A stretch of 57,743 bases of DNA from Alphaproteobacteria bacterium (GTDB lineage: Bacteria > Pseudomonadota > Alphaproteobacteria > Micropepsales > Micropepsaceae). The DNA lies in contig CANJBZ010000028.1 in NCBI GenBank assembly GCA_947473475.1, positions 1 to 57,743 of the forward strand, written 5' to 3'. A model generated the notes under the pieces. The model worked only from the letters and a program-made list of their open reading frames with translations, searched no databases and was not told the origin of the DNA. The number at the start of each line of letters is the position of its first letter. Positions within the stretch are counted from its first letter, which is position 1. The translations under genes were made by a program, and so were the position numbers. Below are positions 25,073 to 33,533 of this stretch, in pieces.

Positions 25073-26209
25073 CTAAGACGGATTGCGCAGGCGGGAGAGG
25101 ATTTCCTCCGTGTGCTGACCGAGATCGGGCGCGGTGGTTCTGATCTCGGTGGGCGTTTCGCTTAACGTAACGCCGCCGGAAACCAGGCTGACGTGCCCCA
25201 CTTTCGGATGGGGGATTTTCTTGATCAGGCCGAGATGCTGCACCTGCGGATCGGCGAACACTTCGTCCAGCGTGTTGATCGGGGCGCTCGGCACATCGTG
25301 GGCGCGCAGAAGCGTCAGCCAATGTTCCCGCTCGCCTTTACAGAATATCTCAGCCAGAAAACCGTGCAGCACCTTGTAGTTTTCCTGGCGGTCGCGCTTC
25401 GTCTTGAAACGCGGGTCGTCCTGCCATTCCGGGTGGCCGGCGGCCTCCGTCAGTCCGCGCCAGAATTTCGTTGGTGAGGAGAGATGCACGACGAAGCCAT
25501 GACCGGCTTCATCGGTGAACGCATAGACCTGCGCGGACCGAGCGCGGGTTTCGCGCGAAGGGACTTTGCCGGTTTCAAAGAAACGCGCCGCGTTCTCGCC
25601 CAGAAAGGCGATGCTTGCCGCCAGAAGCGAGGTTTCGACACGCTGGCCGCAGCCGCTTTTTTCGCGCGCCATCAATGCGCCCAGAATGCCGTAGGCGGCC
25701 ATCATGCCGGTGAGGTGGTCGGAGAGCGAAATGCCCATGGGCTGAGGCTGCTGCACGTCTGTCAGCACACTTAAGAGACCGCTCATGGCCTGACCGACGG
25801 TGTCGTAACCGGCGCGCTCCGCGTAAGGCCCGGTGCCGCCGAAGCCGGTGATCGAGGTGTAAATCAGGCGCGAATTCGACGCGCGCAGCGTCTCATAGCC
25901 GAGGCCCAACCGCTCCATGGTCCCGGCGCGATAGTTCTCGATGAGCACGTCGGCGGTTTCAGCGAGCTGTCGAGCCGCAGCGAGCCCGTCTTTCGATTTA
26001 AGGTCGAGCACAACACTTTTCTTGTTTCGGTTCACGGAGCCGAAAGTGGCGCTGTAATCGGCCGCGCCCCAACCCCGAAAGGGATCGCCGCCGTCAGGCG
26101 ATTCGATCTTGATGACCTCGGCGCCGAGGTCGGACAGCATCATGCCGGCGTATGGCCCGCTGACGTAATTGGCAAATTCCAGAACCGTTATGCCCTCAAG
26201 CGCGCGCAT
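25073..26209 (-). CDS. CaiB/BaiF family CoA-transferase
   Basis: This is a 378-residue class III CoA-transferase that moves CoA between carboxylic acids through an aspartyl-CoA thioester. It starts MRALEGITVLEFANYVSGPYA and contains LGAEVIKIESPDGGDPFRGW, SVVLDLKSKDGLAAARQL, and GISLSDHLTGMMAAYGIL, whose Asp is the predicted catalytic residue. The C-terminal FADPQVQHLGL helix is also typical. The substrate is unknown; racemase-type members of the family exist. The start lies just outside the tandem hairpin array. Confidence 0.92.
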   Translation of the reverse strand: MRALEGITVLEFANYVSGPYAGMMLSDLGAEVIKIESPDGGDPFRGWGAADYSATFGSVNRNKKSVVLDLKSKDGLAAARQLAETADVLIENYRAGTMERLGLGYETLRASNSRLIYTSITGFGGTGPYAERAGYDTVGQAMSGLLSVLTDVQQPQPMGISLSDHLTGMMAAYGILGALMAREKSGCGQRVETSLLAASIAFLGENAARFFETGKVPSRETRARSAQVYAFTDEAGHGFVVHLSSPTKFWRGLTEAAGHPEWQDDPRFKTKRDRQENYKVLHGFLAEIFCKGEREHWLTLLRAHDVPSAPINTLDEVFADPQVQHLGLIKKIPHPKVGHVSLVSGGVTLSETPTEIRTTAPDLGQHTEEILSRLRNPS

Positions 26210-26238
26210 GTTTCGCCCGTTGGTGTTTGCTCAGGTTC

Positions 26239-26405
26239 AAAAGAAAACAGAGCGGCGAAACTTGTTCGCCGCCCATACCCCCAAAAGAAAACGGAGCGGC
26301 GAAACTCGTTCGCCGCCCATACCCCCAAAAGAAAACCGAGCGGCGAAACTTGTTCGCCGCCCATACCCCCAAAAGAAAACGGAGCGGCGAAACTTGTTCG
26401 CCGCT
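26239..26405. repeat. Tandem array of four 44-bp units, each a hairpin
   Basis: Four units with a period of exactly 44 bp begin at about 26239, 26283, 26327 and 26371 (the last shortened). Each holds the inverted repeat GCGGCGAA-ACTYG-TTCGCCGC, an 8-bp stem with a five-base loop. Between stems lie CCATACCCCC and AAAAGAAAACNGAG. On the minus strand each stem is followed after a few bases by TTTTCTTTT, so every unit resembles a weak intrinsic terminator pointing toward the CoA-transferase gene. Units differ only at single positions (CAGAG/CGGAG/CCGAG, ACTTG/ACTCG), which indicates recent expansion or homogenisation. All reading frames stay open across it, which is a by-product of the repeat. 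Confidence 0.9.
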
Positions 26406-26540
26406 CCGGCCGACACGACAAAATTCATACATGCCTTCCCGTTGATGGGCATACATGCGGCCTCTCAACCATCGCCGGAAATATTCCGGTCATACGTACC
26501 TCGCATGATGCGAACGCACGTCTCTGGTGATTCAGACCAG

Positions 26541-26574
26541 TCTATAAAGACTGGCCCCGGTTTCCGGGGCCAGT
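26541..26574 (-). terminator. Rho-independent terminator of the DUF6152 gene
   Basis: ACTGGCCCCGG and CCGGGGCCAGT form a perfect 11-bp stem around a three-base loop, followed on the minus strand by CTTTATAG. It begins 13 bases after the stop of the DUF6152 gene. Another 135 bases on, the hairpin array begins. Confidence 0.85.
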
Positions 26575-26587
26575 GCAACAAGCAAAC

Positions 26588-26977
26588 TTAGTTCGCGCCC
26601 GCGTTCGCGCCGGCAGCGCCATTCGGGTTACCCTTCGTGGTGCCGTCCGGCAGCGTGACCGCCATGAACTGGCCGCCATGCGTGCCGTCTTTCAGCGGGT
26701 GAATGACCGCCGTGACTTTCATGCCGGGGGTCAAGGTCTTGGGAACCCAGCCCTGGCGAGCCAGACCGCCCGGTGCGCCCATTTCGATGGCCCATTGGTC
26801 GCTGCCAACGGTCATCAGGATCCAGCTGTGCGGGTTGGTCCATTGGAATTCTTTAACCGTACCTTCCAGCGTCATCTTCTTGTCCGCGTCAAACATCGCG
26901 AACGAATGATGCGCGAAGGCGGGAATTGCATACATGGCAACCGCTGCGGCTGCGAGTGCAAGTGCTTTGACTTTCAT
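26588..26977 (-). CDS. DUF6152 family secreted protein
   Basis: The 129-residue protein has a clear signal peptide (MKVKALALAAAAVAMYAIPA, cleaved after AFA). The mature part begins HHSFAMFDADKKMTLEGTV and continues EFQWTNPHSWILM and GMKVTAVIHPLKDGTHGGQF, the DUF6152 pattern with its AHHSF start and NPH motif. The function is unknown; the fold is probably a small periplasmic OB-like barrel. GAGGAGA lies six bases before ATG 26977. The tail is Ala/Asn-rich and low in complexity. Confidence 0.9.
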   Translation of the reverse strand: MKVKALALAAAAVAMYAIPAFAHHSFAMFDADKKMTLEGTVKEFQWTNPHSWILMTVGSDQWAIEMGAPGGLARQGWVPKTLTPGMKVTAVIHPLKDGTHGGQFMAVTLPDGTTKGNPNGAAGANAGAN

Positions 26978-27372
26978 TGGCGTCTCCTCGTCGTGTGGCA
27001 CCCATCATCGTCTTGCGTGGGTCAAGCGGCCCCCGCCAGGCACGATTTCGATAGTCATCATATAGCATTCCAGAGTTGCGAAAAAAAGAGGCTCAGCTTA
27101 CGGCGCCAGATAGGGAAAAGCCCTTAAAGCGGCCTGTTGCGGCGCAAACTTGATCGCCTCGTGGGCGCCGCGCGGCGGGGCCTCGAATCGCCCGGTCTGA
27201 AAGACCGTTCCCTCCAGCAAACTGTGTCGACTCAATGGACGCTGCATTTTTCCAGAGGAATTTGCGGTTCACAACATGGAACATCTTGCCGCAGGGGCCT
27301 TTTCAGGAGCAGACTATCGCCTCCTGGCTTTTTCCGCCGGGGGCACGGGCATGAGGGCGCAGCTATTACGTC
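26978..27372 (+). other. Intergenic region, 395 bp, promoter side of DUF6152 and long leader of the cold-shock gene
   Basis: No gene is seen. The part nearest the cold-shock gene is likely a long 5' leader, as is usual for such genes. It contains GGTCTGAAAGACC near 27194 and CAGGAG/CTCCTG (27305-27327) followed by GCTTTTTCC, which could act as an attenuating stem. AAAAAAAGAGGC near 27082 is AT-rich enough for a promoter area, but no firm -35/-10 pair can be given. Confidence 0.35.
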
Positions 27373-28008
27373 ATGGCTAACTACGATCAATCCAGTTCCC
27401 GTTCGGGCTTCGGTTCGCAACGGGCGACAGTAAAATGGTTTAACGGCACCAAGGGTTTTGGCTTTGTCACCTTGGACGATGGCTCGGACGCATTTTGTCA
27501 TGCGTCATCGCTGACAAGCGTTGGATCGACCGAACTGCCGCAAGGAGCTACCGTCTTTTGCGAAGTCGCACAGGGTCCGCGCGGCATGCAAGTGACGTCT
27601 GTTCACAGCGTCGACTTGTCGACTGCCGATCCGCTTCCGCCACGCGGGGGCGGTGGGGGTGGTGGACATGGCGGCGGCTTCGGCGGTGGCGGCGACCGCG
27701 GCTTCGGTGGAGGGGACCGGGGCTTTGGTGGCGACCGCGGCGGCGGTGGCGGCGGAAGGTCGCGGGGCGGCTTTGGTGGACGCGATTCGGCCGCTTCGGG
27801 TCCGATGGGCGATGGGCATGTGAAGTTCTTCAACGAACAGAAGGGCTTTGGCTTCGTCGTTCCGGAATCCGGCGGCACGGACGTGTACGTCCATGCAAGC
27901 GCGCTTCGCCGTTCCGGTATCCAGACCTTAATGCCCGAACAAAGGGTGCGGTTTTCCACGCGCCAGGGCATGAAGGGCGTGGAAGTCGACCGGATCGAAC
28001 TGTCGTAA
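27373..28008 (+). CDS. Two-domain cold-shock protein with glycine/arginine-rich linker
   Basis: The 211-residue protein has two cold-shock domains. Residues about 17-82 hold TVKWFNGTKGFGFVTLDDG with the DAFCHAS element; about 147-211 hold HVKFFNEQKGFGFVVPESGG with DVYVHAS. These are the RNP1 and RNP2 nucleic-acid contacts. Between them lies an unusual linker of GGGG, GGDRGFGG and RSRGG repeats, an RGG-type disordered segment that may bind RNA or condense. Double-domain forms are common in alphaproteobacteria, but this linker is long (about 50 residues). The ATG has only a distant GAGGG upstream. Confidence 0.92.
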   Translation: MANYDQSSSRSGFGSQRATVKWFNGTKGFGFVTLDDGSDAFCHASSLTSVGSTELPQGATVFCEVAQGPRGMQVTSVHSVDLSTADPLPPRGGGGGGGHGGGFGGGGDRGFGGGDRGFGGDRGGGGGGRSRGGFGGRDSAASGPMGDGHVKFFNEQKGFGFVVPESGGTDVYVHASALRRSGIQTLMPEQRVRFSTRQGMKGVEVDRIELS

Positions 28009-28084
28009 GCTGTCGCCTTGGCTTGCGTTCGTGTGGGGCATGCCATGCGCGTGCGTGCGCTGGATTTTGTCCTGAGGATTCGAC

Positions 28085-28831
28085 TTGAGCGATCGCCGCG
28101 GGCCGTGGGCCGATAATTCCAATGCAGGCCCACCGCCCCTCTGGCGCATCATCCTATGGGTCGCACTCCTAACGGCCATTGGCTTCGGCGTGTGGCGGCT
28201 GATCCGTGCATTTCCAAATCAGGTCCAGTCGGATTGGGACCGGGCTTACATCATCCAGCTCGTTGTGATTCTGGCGCTCGTGTCGGCCGGTGTGATTTTT
28301 TCCCGGCGCTACCCTGTTCGCGAAGTACTGCGCAACATTGCGCTTTGGAGCGGTATCGCATTGGTGCTGGCGATCGGCTTCAGCTTTCAGGACGAATTGC
28401 GCGCGGTCTATTTCCGGTTACGCGCTGAATTGGTCCCCGGCTATCCGGTGCGTGCAATCGCCAAGGAATTGGTGCTGACGCAGAGCGGCGATGGCCATTT
28501 CTATATAATCGGCATGGTCAACGGCACGCCGCTGAAATTCCTGGTCGACACGGGCGCAAGCGATGTCGTGCTGAGTCCGGATGATGCCAGGCGTCTGGGC
28601 ATCGATGTGGCCGGACTTAATTTCAACCGTCCGTATCAGACCGCGAATGGCGTGGGTTACGGGGCTTCTTATCGGTTGGCGCAGTTGACCCTTGGCGAGG
28701 CGGCGTTCACGGATGTTCCCGTGTCGATCAATCAGGCGCCGATGAACGAATCCTTGCTGGGTATGTCGGTGCTGCGCGATGCGGCATCGGTTGAGATTCG
28801 CGACCGCAAGCTGTTCCTGCGCTGGCGCTAA
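28085..28831 (+). CDS. Retropepsin-like aspartic protease, TIGR02281 family
   Basis: This 248-residue protein has three N-terminal membrane segments (about 17-35, 55-73, 85-103) and a periplasmic aspartic protease domain. The catalytic motif is FLVDTGASDVVLS near 155, with a matching LLGMSVLRDAASVEIRD flap/hydrophobic motif near the end. Like retroviral proteases it should work as a dimer. Start TTG 28085 has GAGGA six bases upstream and gives MSDRRGPWAD. It follows the cold-shock gene by 76 bases. Confidence 0.9.
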   Translation: MSDRRGPWADNSNAGPPPLWRIILWVALLTAIGFGVWRLIRAFPNQVQSDWDRAYIIQLVVILALVSAGVIFSRRYPVREVLRNIALWSGIALVLAIGFSFQDELRAVYFRLRAELVPGYPVRAIAKELVLTQSGDGHFYIIGMVNGTPLKFLVDTGASDVVLSPDDARRLGIDVAGLNFNRPYQTANGVGYGASYRLAQLTLGEAAFTDVPVSINQAPMNESLLGMSVLRDAASVEIRDRKLFLRWR

Positions 28832-28832
28832 T

Positions 28833-30074
28833 TCAGCGCGTTTTGTCGACGGCCACCGCGCCCGCTTTCATCACCCAGCGGACTTTGTTCAGCACCACAT
28901 TGATGTCGGCGAGCGGATCGCCTTCCACCGCAACGATGTCGGCGATGTAGCCCGGCGCGACTGAGCCGAGACTGTTCTGCATGCCGAGCATCTCGGCCGG
29001 TAAAATGGTTGCCGATTGCAGCGCCTGTTCGTTCGTCATGCCGAATTTCACGAACCAGCCGAGTTCCTGCATGTTGGCGCCATGCGCGGTGAAAACTGCA
29101 TCGGACCCGACCAGCATGCGCACGCCCGCACGGCGGGCTTTTTGGGCGGTGACGAAATTGCGCTGAATGAAATCGGCGAGGTTTTTCTGCGCTTCGGGCG
29201 TGAATTTGTAAACGGCGTCCGCGTTATCGAGATAATGCTGATTGTGATTGATCGTCGGGACGTACCAGATTTTCGTGCGCGCTAATTCCGCAATGGTCGC
29301 GTCATCCATATCGGTGGCGTGTTCGAGCGTGTCGGTGCCGGCACGAATAGCATCGCGCCCGCCGGCGGCGCCATAGGAGTGGATCGCAACTTTGCGCCCG
29401 TTCGCGTGCGCCGTGTCGATGATGGCTTTCATCTCGTCATAGCTGATGGTCTGATCCCCGGAGAGATCGTCGGCGCCGCCAGTTGAGCCGTAGACTTTGA
29501 TCCAATCCACGCCGCTATCGATCAGGCCTTTGGTTATGCGCGCGGCTTCCGCGGGATAGTCCGTGACGCCTGGGCGGTGAATGGCGGCTACACGAATCCC
29601 CCGCCCTGATACGAACATGCGCGGGCCGACGATAGCGCCGCGATTGATGAGATCGCGCAAGGCAAGATCGGCGCCGTCGAAGCCGGTTAGGTCGCGGACG
29701 GTGGTGACGCCCGCTTCGATGGTTTTCTTGGCGTTCTCCTGGTCGAAGAACACGGTCAGCGCGACATGGCGCGGCGGTTGCTTCAGCGGCGTCGTGCCGG
29801 TCGAGCGATCCCAATAGAACGTCATGTGCGTGTGGGAATCGATTAGACCGGGCAGCCCAGTATAGCGCGAAAGATCGACGACTTCCGCGCCGGCGGGAAT
29901 GGCGCCGTTCGCGGTGACGCTACGAATTTTATCGTCGTCAACAACGACGACGGCGTTGGCAATACTGCGATGGCCGTCCCACAGTTTTCCGAATTTGATC
30001 GCCTTGGTCGCCGCTTCGGCGCTGAGCGAGATGGTGACTGTGAATGCGAGAGCGAGCGCGGCGATGCGGAGCAT
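28833..30074 (-). CDS. Secreted amidohydrolase (imidazolonepropionase-like/Xaa-Pro dipeptidase type)
   Basis: The 413-residue protein has a signal peptide (MLRIAALALAFTVTISLSAEA) and a TIM-barrel amidohydrolase domain: TGLPGLIDSHTHMTFYW with the first metal-binding HxH, TTVRDLTGFDGADL, KVAIHSYGAAGGRDAI with a metal His, and the closing GSVAPGYIADIVAVEGDPLADI. Members hydrolyse cyclic amides or dipeptides; the substrate is unknown. ATG 30074 is preferred over the longer frame because the signal peptide begins there. The stop faces the retropepsin stop with one base between. Confidence 0.88.
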   Translation of the reverse strand: MLRIAALALAFTVTISLSAEAATKAIKFGKLWDGHRSIANAVVVVDDDKIRSVTANGAIPAGAEVVDLSRYTGLPGLIDSHTHMTFYWDRSTGTTPLKQPPRHVALTVFFDQENAKKTIEAGVTTVRDLTGFDGADLALRDLINRGAIVGPRMFVSGRGIRVAAIHRPGVTDYPAEAARITKGLIDSGVDWIKVYGSTGGADDLSGDQTISYDEMKAIIDTAHANGRKVAIHSYGAAGGRDAIRAGTDTLEHATDMDDATIAELARTKIWYVPTINHNQHYLDNADAVYKFTPEAQKNLADFIQRNFVTAQKARRAGVRMLVGSDAVFTAHGANMQELGWFVKFGMTNEQALQSATILPAEMLGMQNSLGSVAPGYIADIVAVEGDPLADINVVLNKVRWVMKAGAVAVDKTR

Positions 30075-30140
30075 GGGACCTCGAAAACGGAGTGATCTTG
30101 CTTCGAAAGTATAAGCTGCGCGGTAGGCGCGCAAATCGCT

Positions 30141-30503
30141 CTAAGATAGGCCTGCCAGTGCCGCTAATTTCGCCCGGACATCGGCAAGAACCGCTGGTGG
30201 TACGCGCGCACCGGCAAAACCCACCCCGCGTGCCTGTGTGTCGATGCTGCGCAAGTGGCTTGTCAGAATCTCTCCAACAACCGGAAGACCGGGTGGAAGA
30301 ATGACGCTCGTGGGGAATGGACGGATGTGCGACGTGATCGGGCAAACAATCGCGAACCGTGTTGAGCGAAAGAATGCGACCGGAGACAGGACCAGCGCAG
30401 GACGCCTTCCGCTCTGCTCGCGTCCCGTTCGTGGATCGAAATCCGTCCAGATCAGGTCGCCGGCATCGGGTTCGTAATCAGTCGACGTTTTCGCGGCCGG
30501 CAT
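30141..30503 (-). CDS. mazF: MazF/PemK-type endoribonuclease toxin
   Basis: The 120-residue toxin reads DAGDLIWTDFDPRTGREQSG followed by RRPALVLS, the canonical MazF entry with the catalytic Arg. VCPITSHIRPFPTSVILP and GEILTSHLRSIDTQARG follow and contain the second catalytic region. It is expected to cut mRNA at short sequences. It overlaps the antitoxin gene by 26 bases and lies downstream of it, the usual order. Confidence 0.93.
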   Translation of the reverse strand: MPAAKTSTDYEPDAGDLIWTDFDPRTGREQSGRRPALVLSPVAFFRSTRFAIVCPITSHIRPFPTSVILPPGLPVVGEILTSHLRSIDTQARGVGFAGARVPPAVLADVRAKLAALAGLS

Positions 30504-30720
30504 CGGAACCCCAGTCGAAAGCGCCGCGCATGGATTCGGGCGTCATCCCGACCAGCAATTCTTCGAGCGAATAGACCGGCCGCTTGGTCGAAATCACCAG
30601 ACGGTCGCCTTCTATTGCAACATCAACCCGAGAGCCTTCGGTCAAGCCAAGCTTTGCCGCTACGTCTTTGGGGACGCGGACGCCCAAACTATTACCCCAT
30701 TTGGAAATCTGGACCTGCAT
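30478..30720 (-). CDS. mazE: MazE/AbrB-type antitoxin
   Basis: The 80-residue protein starts MQVQISKWGNSLGVRVPKDV, the swapped-hairpin DNA-binding domain of MazE/AbrB. EGSRVDVAIEGDRLVIS and an acidic C-terminal tail (MTPESMRGAFDWGSD) that would block the toxin follow. ATG 30720 is chosen because AAGGTGG sits 5 bases before it; a GTG three codons earlier is possible. It likely represses its own operon at the direct repeats just upstream. Confidence 0.92.
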   Translation of the reverse strand: MQVQISKWGNSLGVRVPKDVAAKLGLTEGSRVDVAIEGDRLVISTKRPVYSLEELLVGMTPESMRGAFDWGSDAGRENVD

Positions 30721-30732
30721 CGCGACCACCTT

Positions 30733-30775
30733 GGATATACAAGGGATATCTAAATGATATTCTGCGGATATACAA
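30733..30775 (-). promoter_or_regulatory. Probable mazEF promoter/operator with direct repeats
   Basis: On the minus strand TTGTATATCC occurs twice (30775-30766 and 30742-30733), 33 bases apart, about three helical turns. Between them lie GAATATC and TAGATATCCC. The far copy could serve as the -35 (TTGTAT) with TAGATA 17 bases on as a poor -10. AbrB-type antitoxins bind such repeats. The promoter begins right at the end of the Atm1-type gene. Confidence 0.5.
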
Positions 30776-30777
30776 TG

Positions 30778-32694
30778 TTATTCTGCTGCCGTCGAGCGGG
30801 CGGCGGTTTTGGGGTTGGTGGGCAGGCCGCGCAGTTCTTCGGGGTCACCTTCGACCGCGTGCAGGCGCTCGCGCGCGTCAGCCGCTTCTTTCTGACGGTT
30901 CCACATCGCGGCATAGGCGCCGCCGCGGGCGATTAACTCGCCATGTTTGCCGCGCTCCACGATTTGGCCGCGGTCGAGGACGAGGATTTCGTCGGCGTCG
31001 ATGATGGTGGACAGGCGATGGGCAATCACCAGCGTGGTGCGATTCTTGGAGACAAGCTTCAACGACGACTGGATTTCACGTTCCGTGTGCGTGTCGAGAG
31101 CTGAGGTCGCCTCGTCGAGCAGCAGGATGGGCGGGTTCTTTAGCAGCGTGCGCGCAATGGCGACACGCTGCTTCTCGCCGCCGGACAATTTCAGACCGCG
31201 CTCACCGACCATGCTGTCATAGCCGGCAGGCAGTTCGCGGATGATCGGATCGATCTGCGCCAGACGGGCAGCCTCCAGAATTTCCGGGTCGCCGGCGTCG
31301 ATGCGGCCGTAAGCGATGTTGTAGCGGATGGTGTCGTTGAACAGGACCGTGTCCTGCGGAACAATGCCGATCACACGGCGCAAGGATGCCTGCGTTACGT
31401 CGCGAATATCCTGGCCGTCGATCGTCACGCTGCCGGACTGAATATCGTAAAAGCGGTACAGAATGCGCGAGATCGTCGATTTGCCCGCGCCCGTGGGGCC
31501 CACTACCGCGACGGTCTGGCCGGCAGGGACGCGGAAGGAGACACCCTTCAGAATTGTGCGGTCGGGGTCGTAACAGAAGACGACGTTCTTGAACTCGATC
31601 TCGCCATTGGCCACCTGGATCGGCTGCGCGCCCTCCTTGTCCTGAACTTCCTGCGGACGGCGCAAGAGACCGAACATGGTTTCCATGTCGATCAGCCCCT
31701 GGCTGATGTCGCGATAGACCGTGCCCAAAATGTTCAGCGGAATGAAAAGCTGCACCAGCAGCGAGTTGACCATCACCAGATCGCCGACGGTCATGGTGCC
31801 CTGCTTCACGCCATAGGCGGCGAGCACCATGAGCGCCACGACTCCTGCCGCGGCGATCACGCGCTGGCCGGTGTTGAGGATAGACAGCGAAGTCTGGGTG
31901 ATGATCGACGCGTCGGCATATTTCGCCATGGCTGCATCGAAGCGATTTTCCTCGTGCAGCTCGGCGTTGAAATATTTCACCGTCTCGTAATTGAGCAGCG
32001 AGTCGACGGCTTTGCTGTTGGCCTCATTGTCGGAGTCGTTCATGGCGCGGCGGATATGCATGCGCCAACGCGTCAGAGCGAAGGTGAAATAGGCATAGGC
32101 CGCGATCATCACCACCGTGATGACGGTGAACCAGACATTGAGTTGAACCCACAGCAGGATGCAGATGAAAATGAGCTGCAGCGCAGTCGGGAAAATGTTG
32201 AAAATGGCGAGCGTGAGCATCCGGTCGATGCCTTTGGTGCCGCGATCGATGATGCGCGACAGCCCTCCCGTGTGCCGCTGTAGGTGAAAGCGCAGCGACA
32301 GGGCATGCACATGGTGGAACGTCTCCACCGCGATGATGCGCAGCGCGTGGTAGCAGACCTTGGCGAAAATGCCGTCGCGCAATTGAGCCACCGCCTGGCT
32401 CATGATCCACGCAACGCCGTAGCTGACGATCAGAGCAACGGGCGCGGCAATGGCAATATCGGCTGGGTTACCCTTGAGCCGGTCAACAGCCAGACCGAAG
32501 AAGTAGGGCGTGGCGACCGTGACGATCGGCGTCAGCACCAGCAAAAAAATGGACACGATTACGCGGGTGCGCAGATCAGGTCGCCCGGGCGGCCACAGAT
32601 AGGGCATCAACTCGAGCAGTGGCTGCCAGCTTGGAGGCGCGTTGTTTGTGCCGGAAGATTTGAGGGACCGGCCGCCGTAACCATAAGACGACAT
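30778..32694 (-). CDS. Atm1-type ABC exporter (membrane domain plus ATPase)
   Basis: This 638-residue half-transporter exports glutathione-linked or iron-sulfur-related compounds and heavy metals. Six membrane segments (about 40-310) include LRFHLQRHTGGLSRIIDRGT and LNYETVKYFNAE, both typical of Atm1/HMT1. The ATPase has VGPTGAGKST (Walker A), LSGGEKQRVAIART (signature), LLLDEATSALD (Walker B) and IAHRLSTI. It probably works as a homodimer. ATG 32694 (MSSYGYGGRSLK) was preferred; a GTG at 32736 would add 14 basic residues. Confidence 0.92.
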   Translation of the reverse strand: MSSYGYGGRSLKSSGTNNAPPSWQPLLELMPYLWPPGRPDLRTRVIVSIFLLVLTPIVTVATPYFFGLAVDRLKGNPADIAIAAPVALIVSYGVAWIMSQAVAQLRDGIFAKVCYHALRIIAVETFHHVHALSLRFHLQRHTGGLSRIIDRGTKGIDRMLTLAIFNIFPTALQLIFICILLWVQLNVWFTVITVVMIAAYAYFTFALTRWRMHIRRAMNDSDNEANSKAVDSLLNYETVKYFNAELHEENRFDAAMAKYADASIITQTSLSILNTGQRVIAAAGVVALMVLAAYGVKQGTMTVGDLVMVNSLLVQLFIPLNILGTVYRDISQGLIDMETMFGLLRRPQEVQDKEGAQPIQVANGEIEFKNVVFCYDPDRTILKGVSFRVPAGQTVAVVGPTGAGKSTISRILYRFYDIQSGSVTIDGQDIRDVTQASLRRVIGIVPQDTVLFNDTIRYNIAYGRIDAGDPEILEAARLAQIDPIIRELPAGYDSMVGERGLKLSGGEKQRVAIARTLLKNPPILLLDEATSALDTHTEREIQSSLKLVSKNRTTLVIAHRLSTIIDADEILVLDRGQIVERGKHGELIARGGAYAAMWNRQKEAADARERLHAVEGDPEELRGLPTNPKTAARSTAAE

Positions 32695-32842
32695 GATGTT
32701 ATCGCGTCTCCCGCGCCTGCCCTTTTGTGGAACCACAGGGCCTTTTGCGTGGTTTAGGTTTAGTAGCGTGCGCTCCCATCATCAATTACTTAACTGTCGC
32801 GCGTGCCATAATTTTGGCCCTTCAGACGCTTAGGTTTGATTT

Positions 32843-33448
32843 ATGAACAGAATGCCGTCGGATTTGTCCCCTACCCGCCCCACGATTTGCGTCTTTTGCG
32901 GCTCCTCCCATGGGGCCGACCCGGTCTACACCCAAACCGCCCGTGCCTTTGGCACAGGGATGGTGGCGGCCGGCTTCGACTTGGTGTTCGGGGGCGGCGG
33001 CGTGGGGCTGATGGGGGAAACCGCCATGGCCGTCTCCCAGGCGGGCGGAAAGATTCTTGGTGTCATCCCGTCGTTCCTCCGTCATCTGGAGCCGCCGCTG
33101 ACGGTGTCGCAGGAAATCGTCATTACCGACAGCATGAATGAGCGCAAGGCGCGCATGTTCGCGGCAGCGGATGGGTTTGCGGTGTTGCCGGGCGGGTTGG
33201 GAACACTGGACGAATTCGCGGAAGCGTTCACGGGCGCGCAGTTACGCCTTCATGCCAAGCCGATCGTTCTGGTGAATGTGAAGAACTATTATGCGCCGCT
33301 GATGGCGCTGATCGATCATTTCGTGGCGAACGGGTTTGCGGGCGCCCATGTGAAGGAGCTGATCCATTTGGCTCCGACCGTGGAAGATGCGCTTGCGATT
33401 TTTTCGGCGCATATCGCGGCGGGGCGCGCAAAGCAGACGGTGGAGTAA
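32843..33448 (+). CDS. LOG family protein (nucleoside 5'-monophosphate phosphoribohydrolase type)
   Basis: The 201-residue Rossmann-like enzyme starts with ICVFCGSSHGADPVY, then LVFGGGGVGLMG, and has the LOG/lysine-decarboxylase-like motif AVLPGGLGTLDEFAEAFT near 115. NERKARMF supplies the conserved arginine. LOG enzymes release cytokinin-type bases from their monophosphates; in most bacteria they act more widely on nucleotides. It is divergent from the Atm1-type gene. Confidence 0.92.
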   Translation: MNRMPSDLSPTRPTICVFCGSSHGADPVYTQTARAFGTGMVAAGFDLVFGGGGVGLMGETAMAVSQAGGKILGVIPSFLRHLEPPLTVSQEIVITDSMNERKARMFAAADGFAVLPGGLGTLDEFAEAFTGAQLRLHAKPIVLVNVKNYYAPLMALIDHFVANGFAGAHVKELIHLAPTVEDALAIFSAHIAAGRAKQTVE

Positions 33449-33460
33449 TCTCCCCTCCCC

Positions 33461-33529
33461 CGGCGCGCCAGAGCGCACTTGCGAAAGCGCAAGTGCGGGC
33501 GCGCCGCCCACTCCCGCTAGGGGAGTGGG
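33461..33529. terminator. Double hairpin between convergent genes (bidirectional terminator or palindromic repeat)
   Basis: The first structure has an outer 9-bp stem CGGCGCGCC/GGCGCGCCG and an inner 10-bp stem CGCACTTGCG/CGCAAGTGCG with an AAAG loop, leaving a four-base bulge. A second hairpin, CCCACTCCC/GGGAGTGGG (33507-33529), follows. The LOG gene ends 12 bases to the left and cimA 5 bases to the right, so it probably terminates both. It is also typical of mobile intergenic palindromes. Confidence 0.65.
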
Positions 33530-33533
33530 GAAT

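Noticed and set aside
26188-26591. Open frames on both strands across the hairpin array
   Set aside because: They arise from the 44-bp repeat shifting frame without stops; the peptides are repeats of the same few residues.
27603-28133. Proline-rich minus-strand frame
   Set aside because: It is the mirror image of the Gly-rich linker of the cold-shock protein, not a gene.
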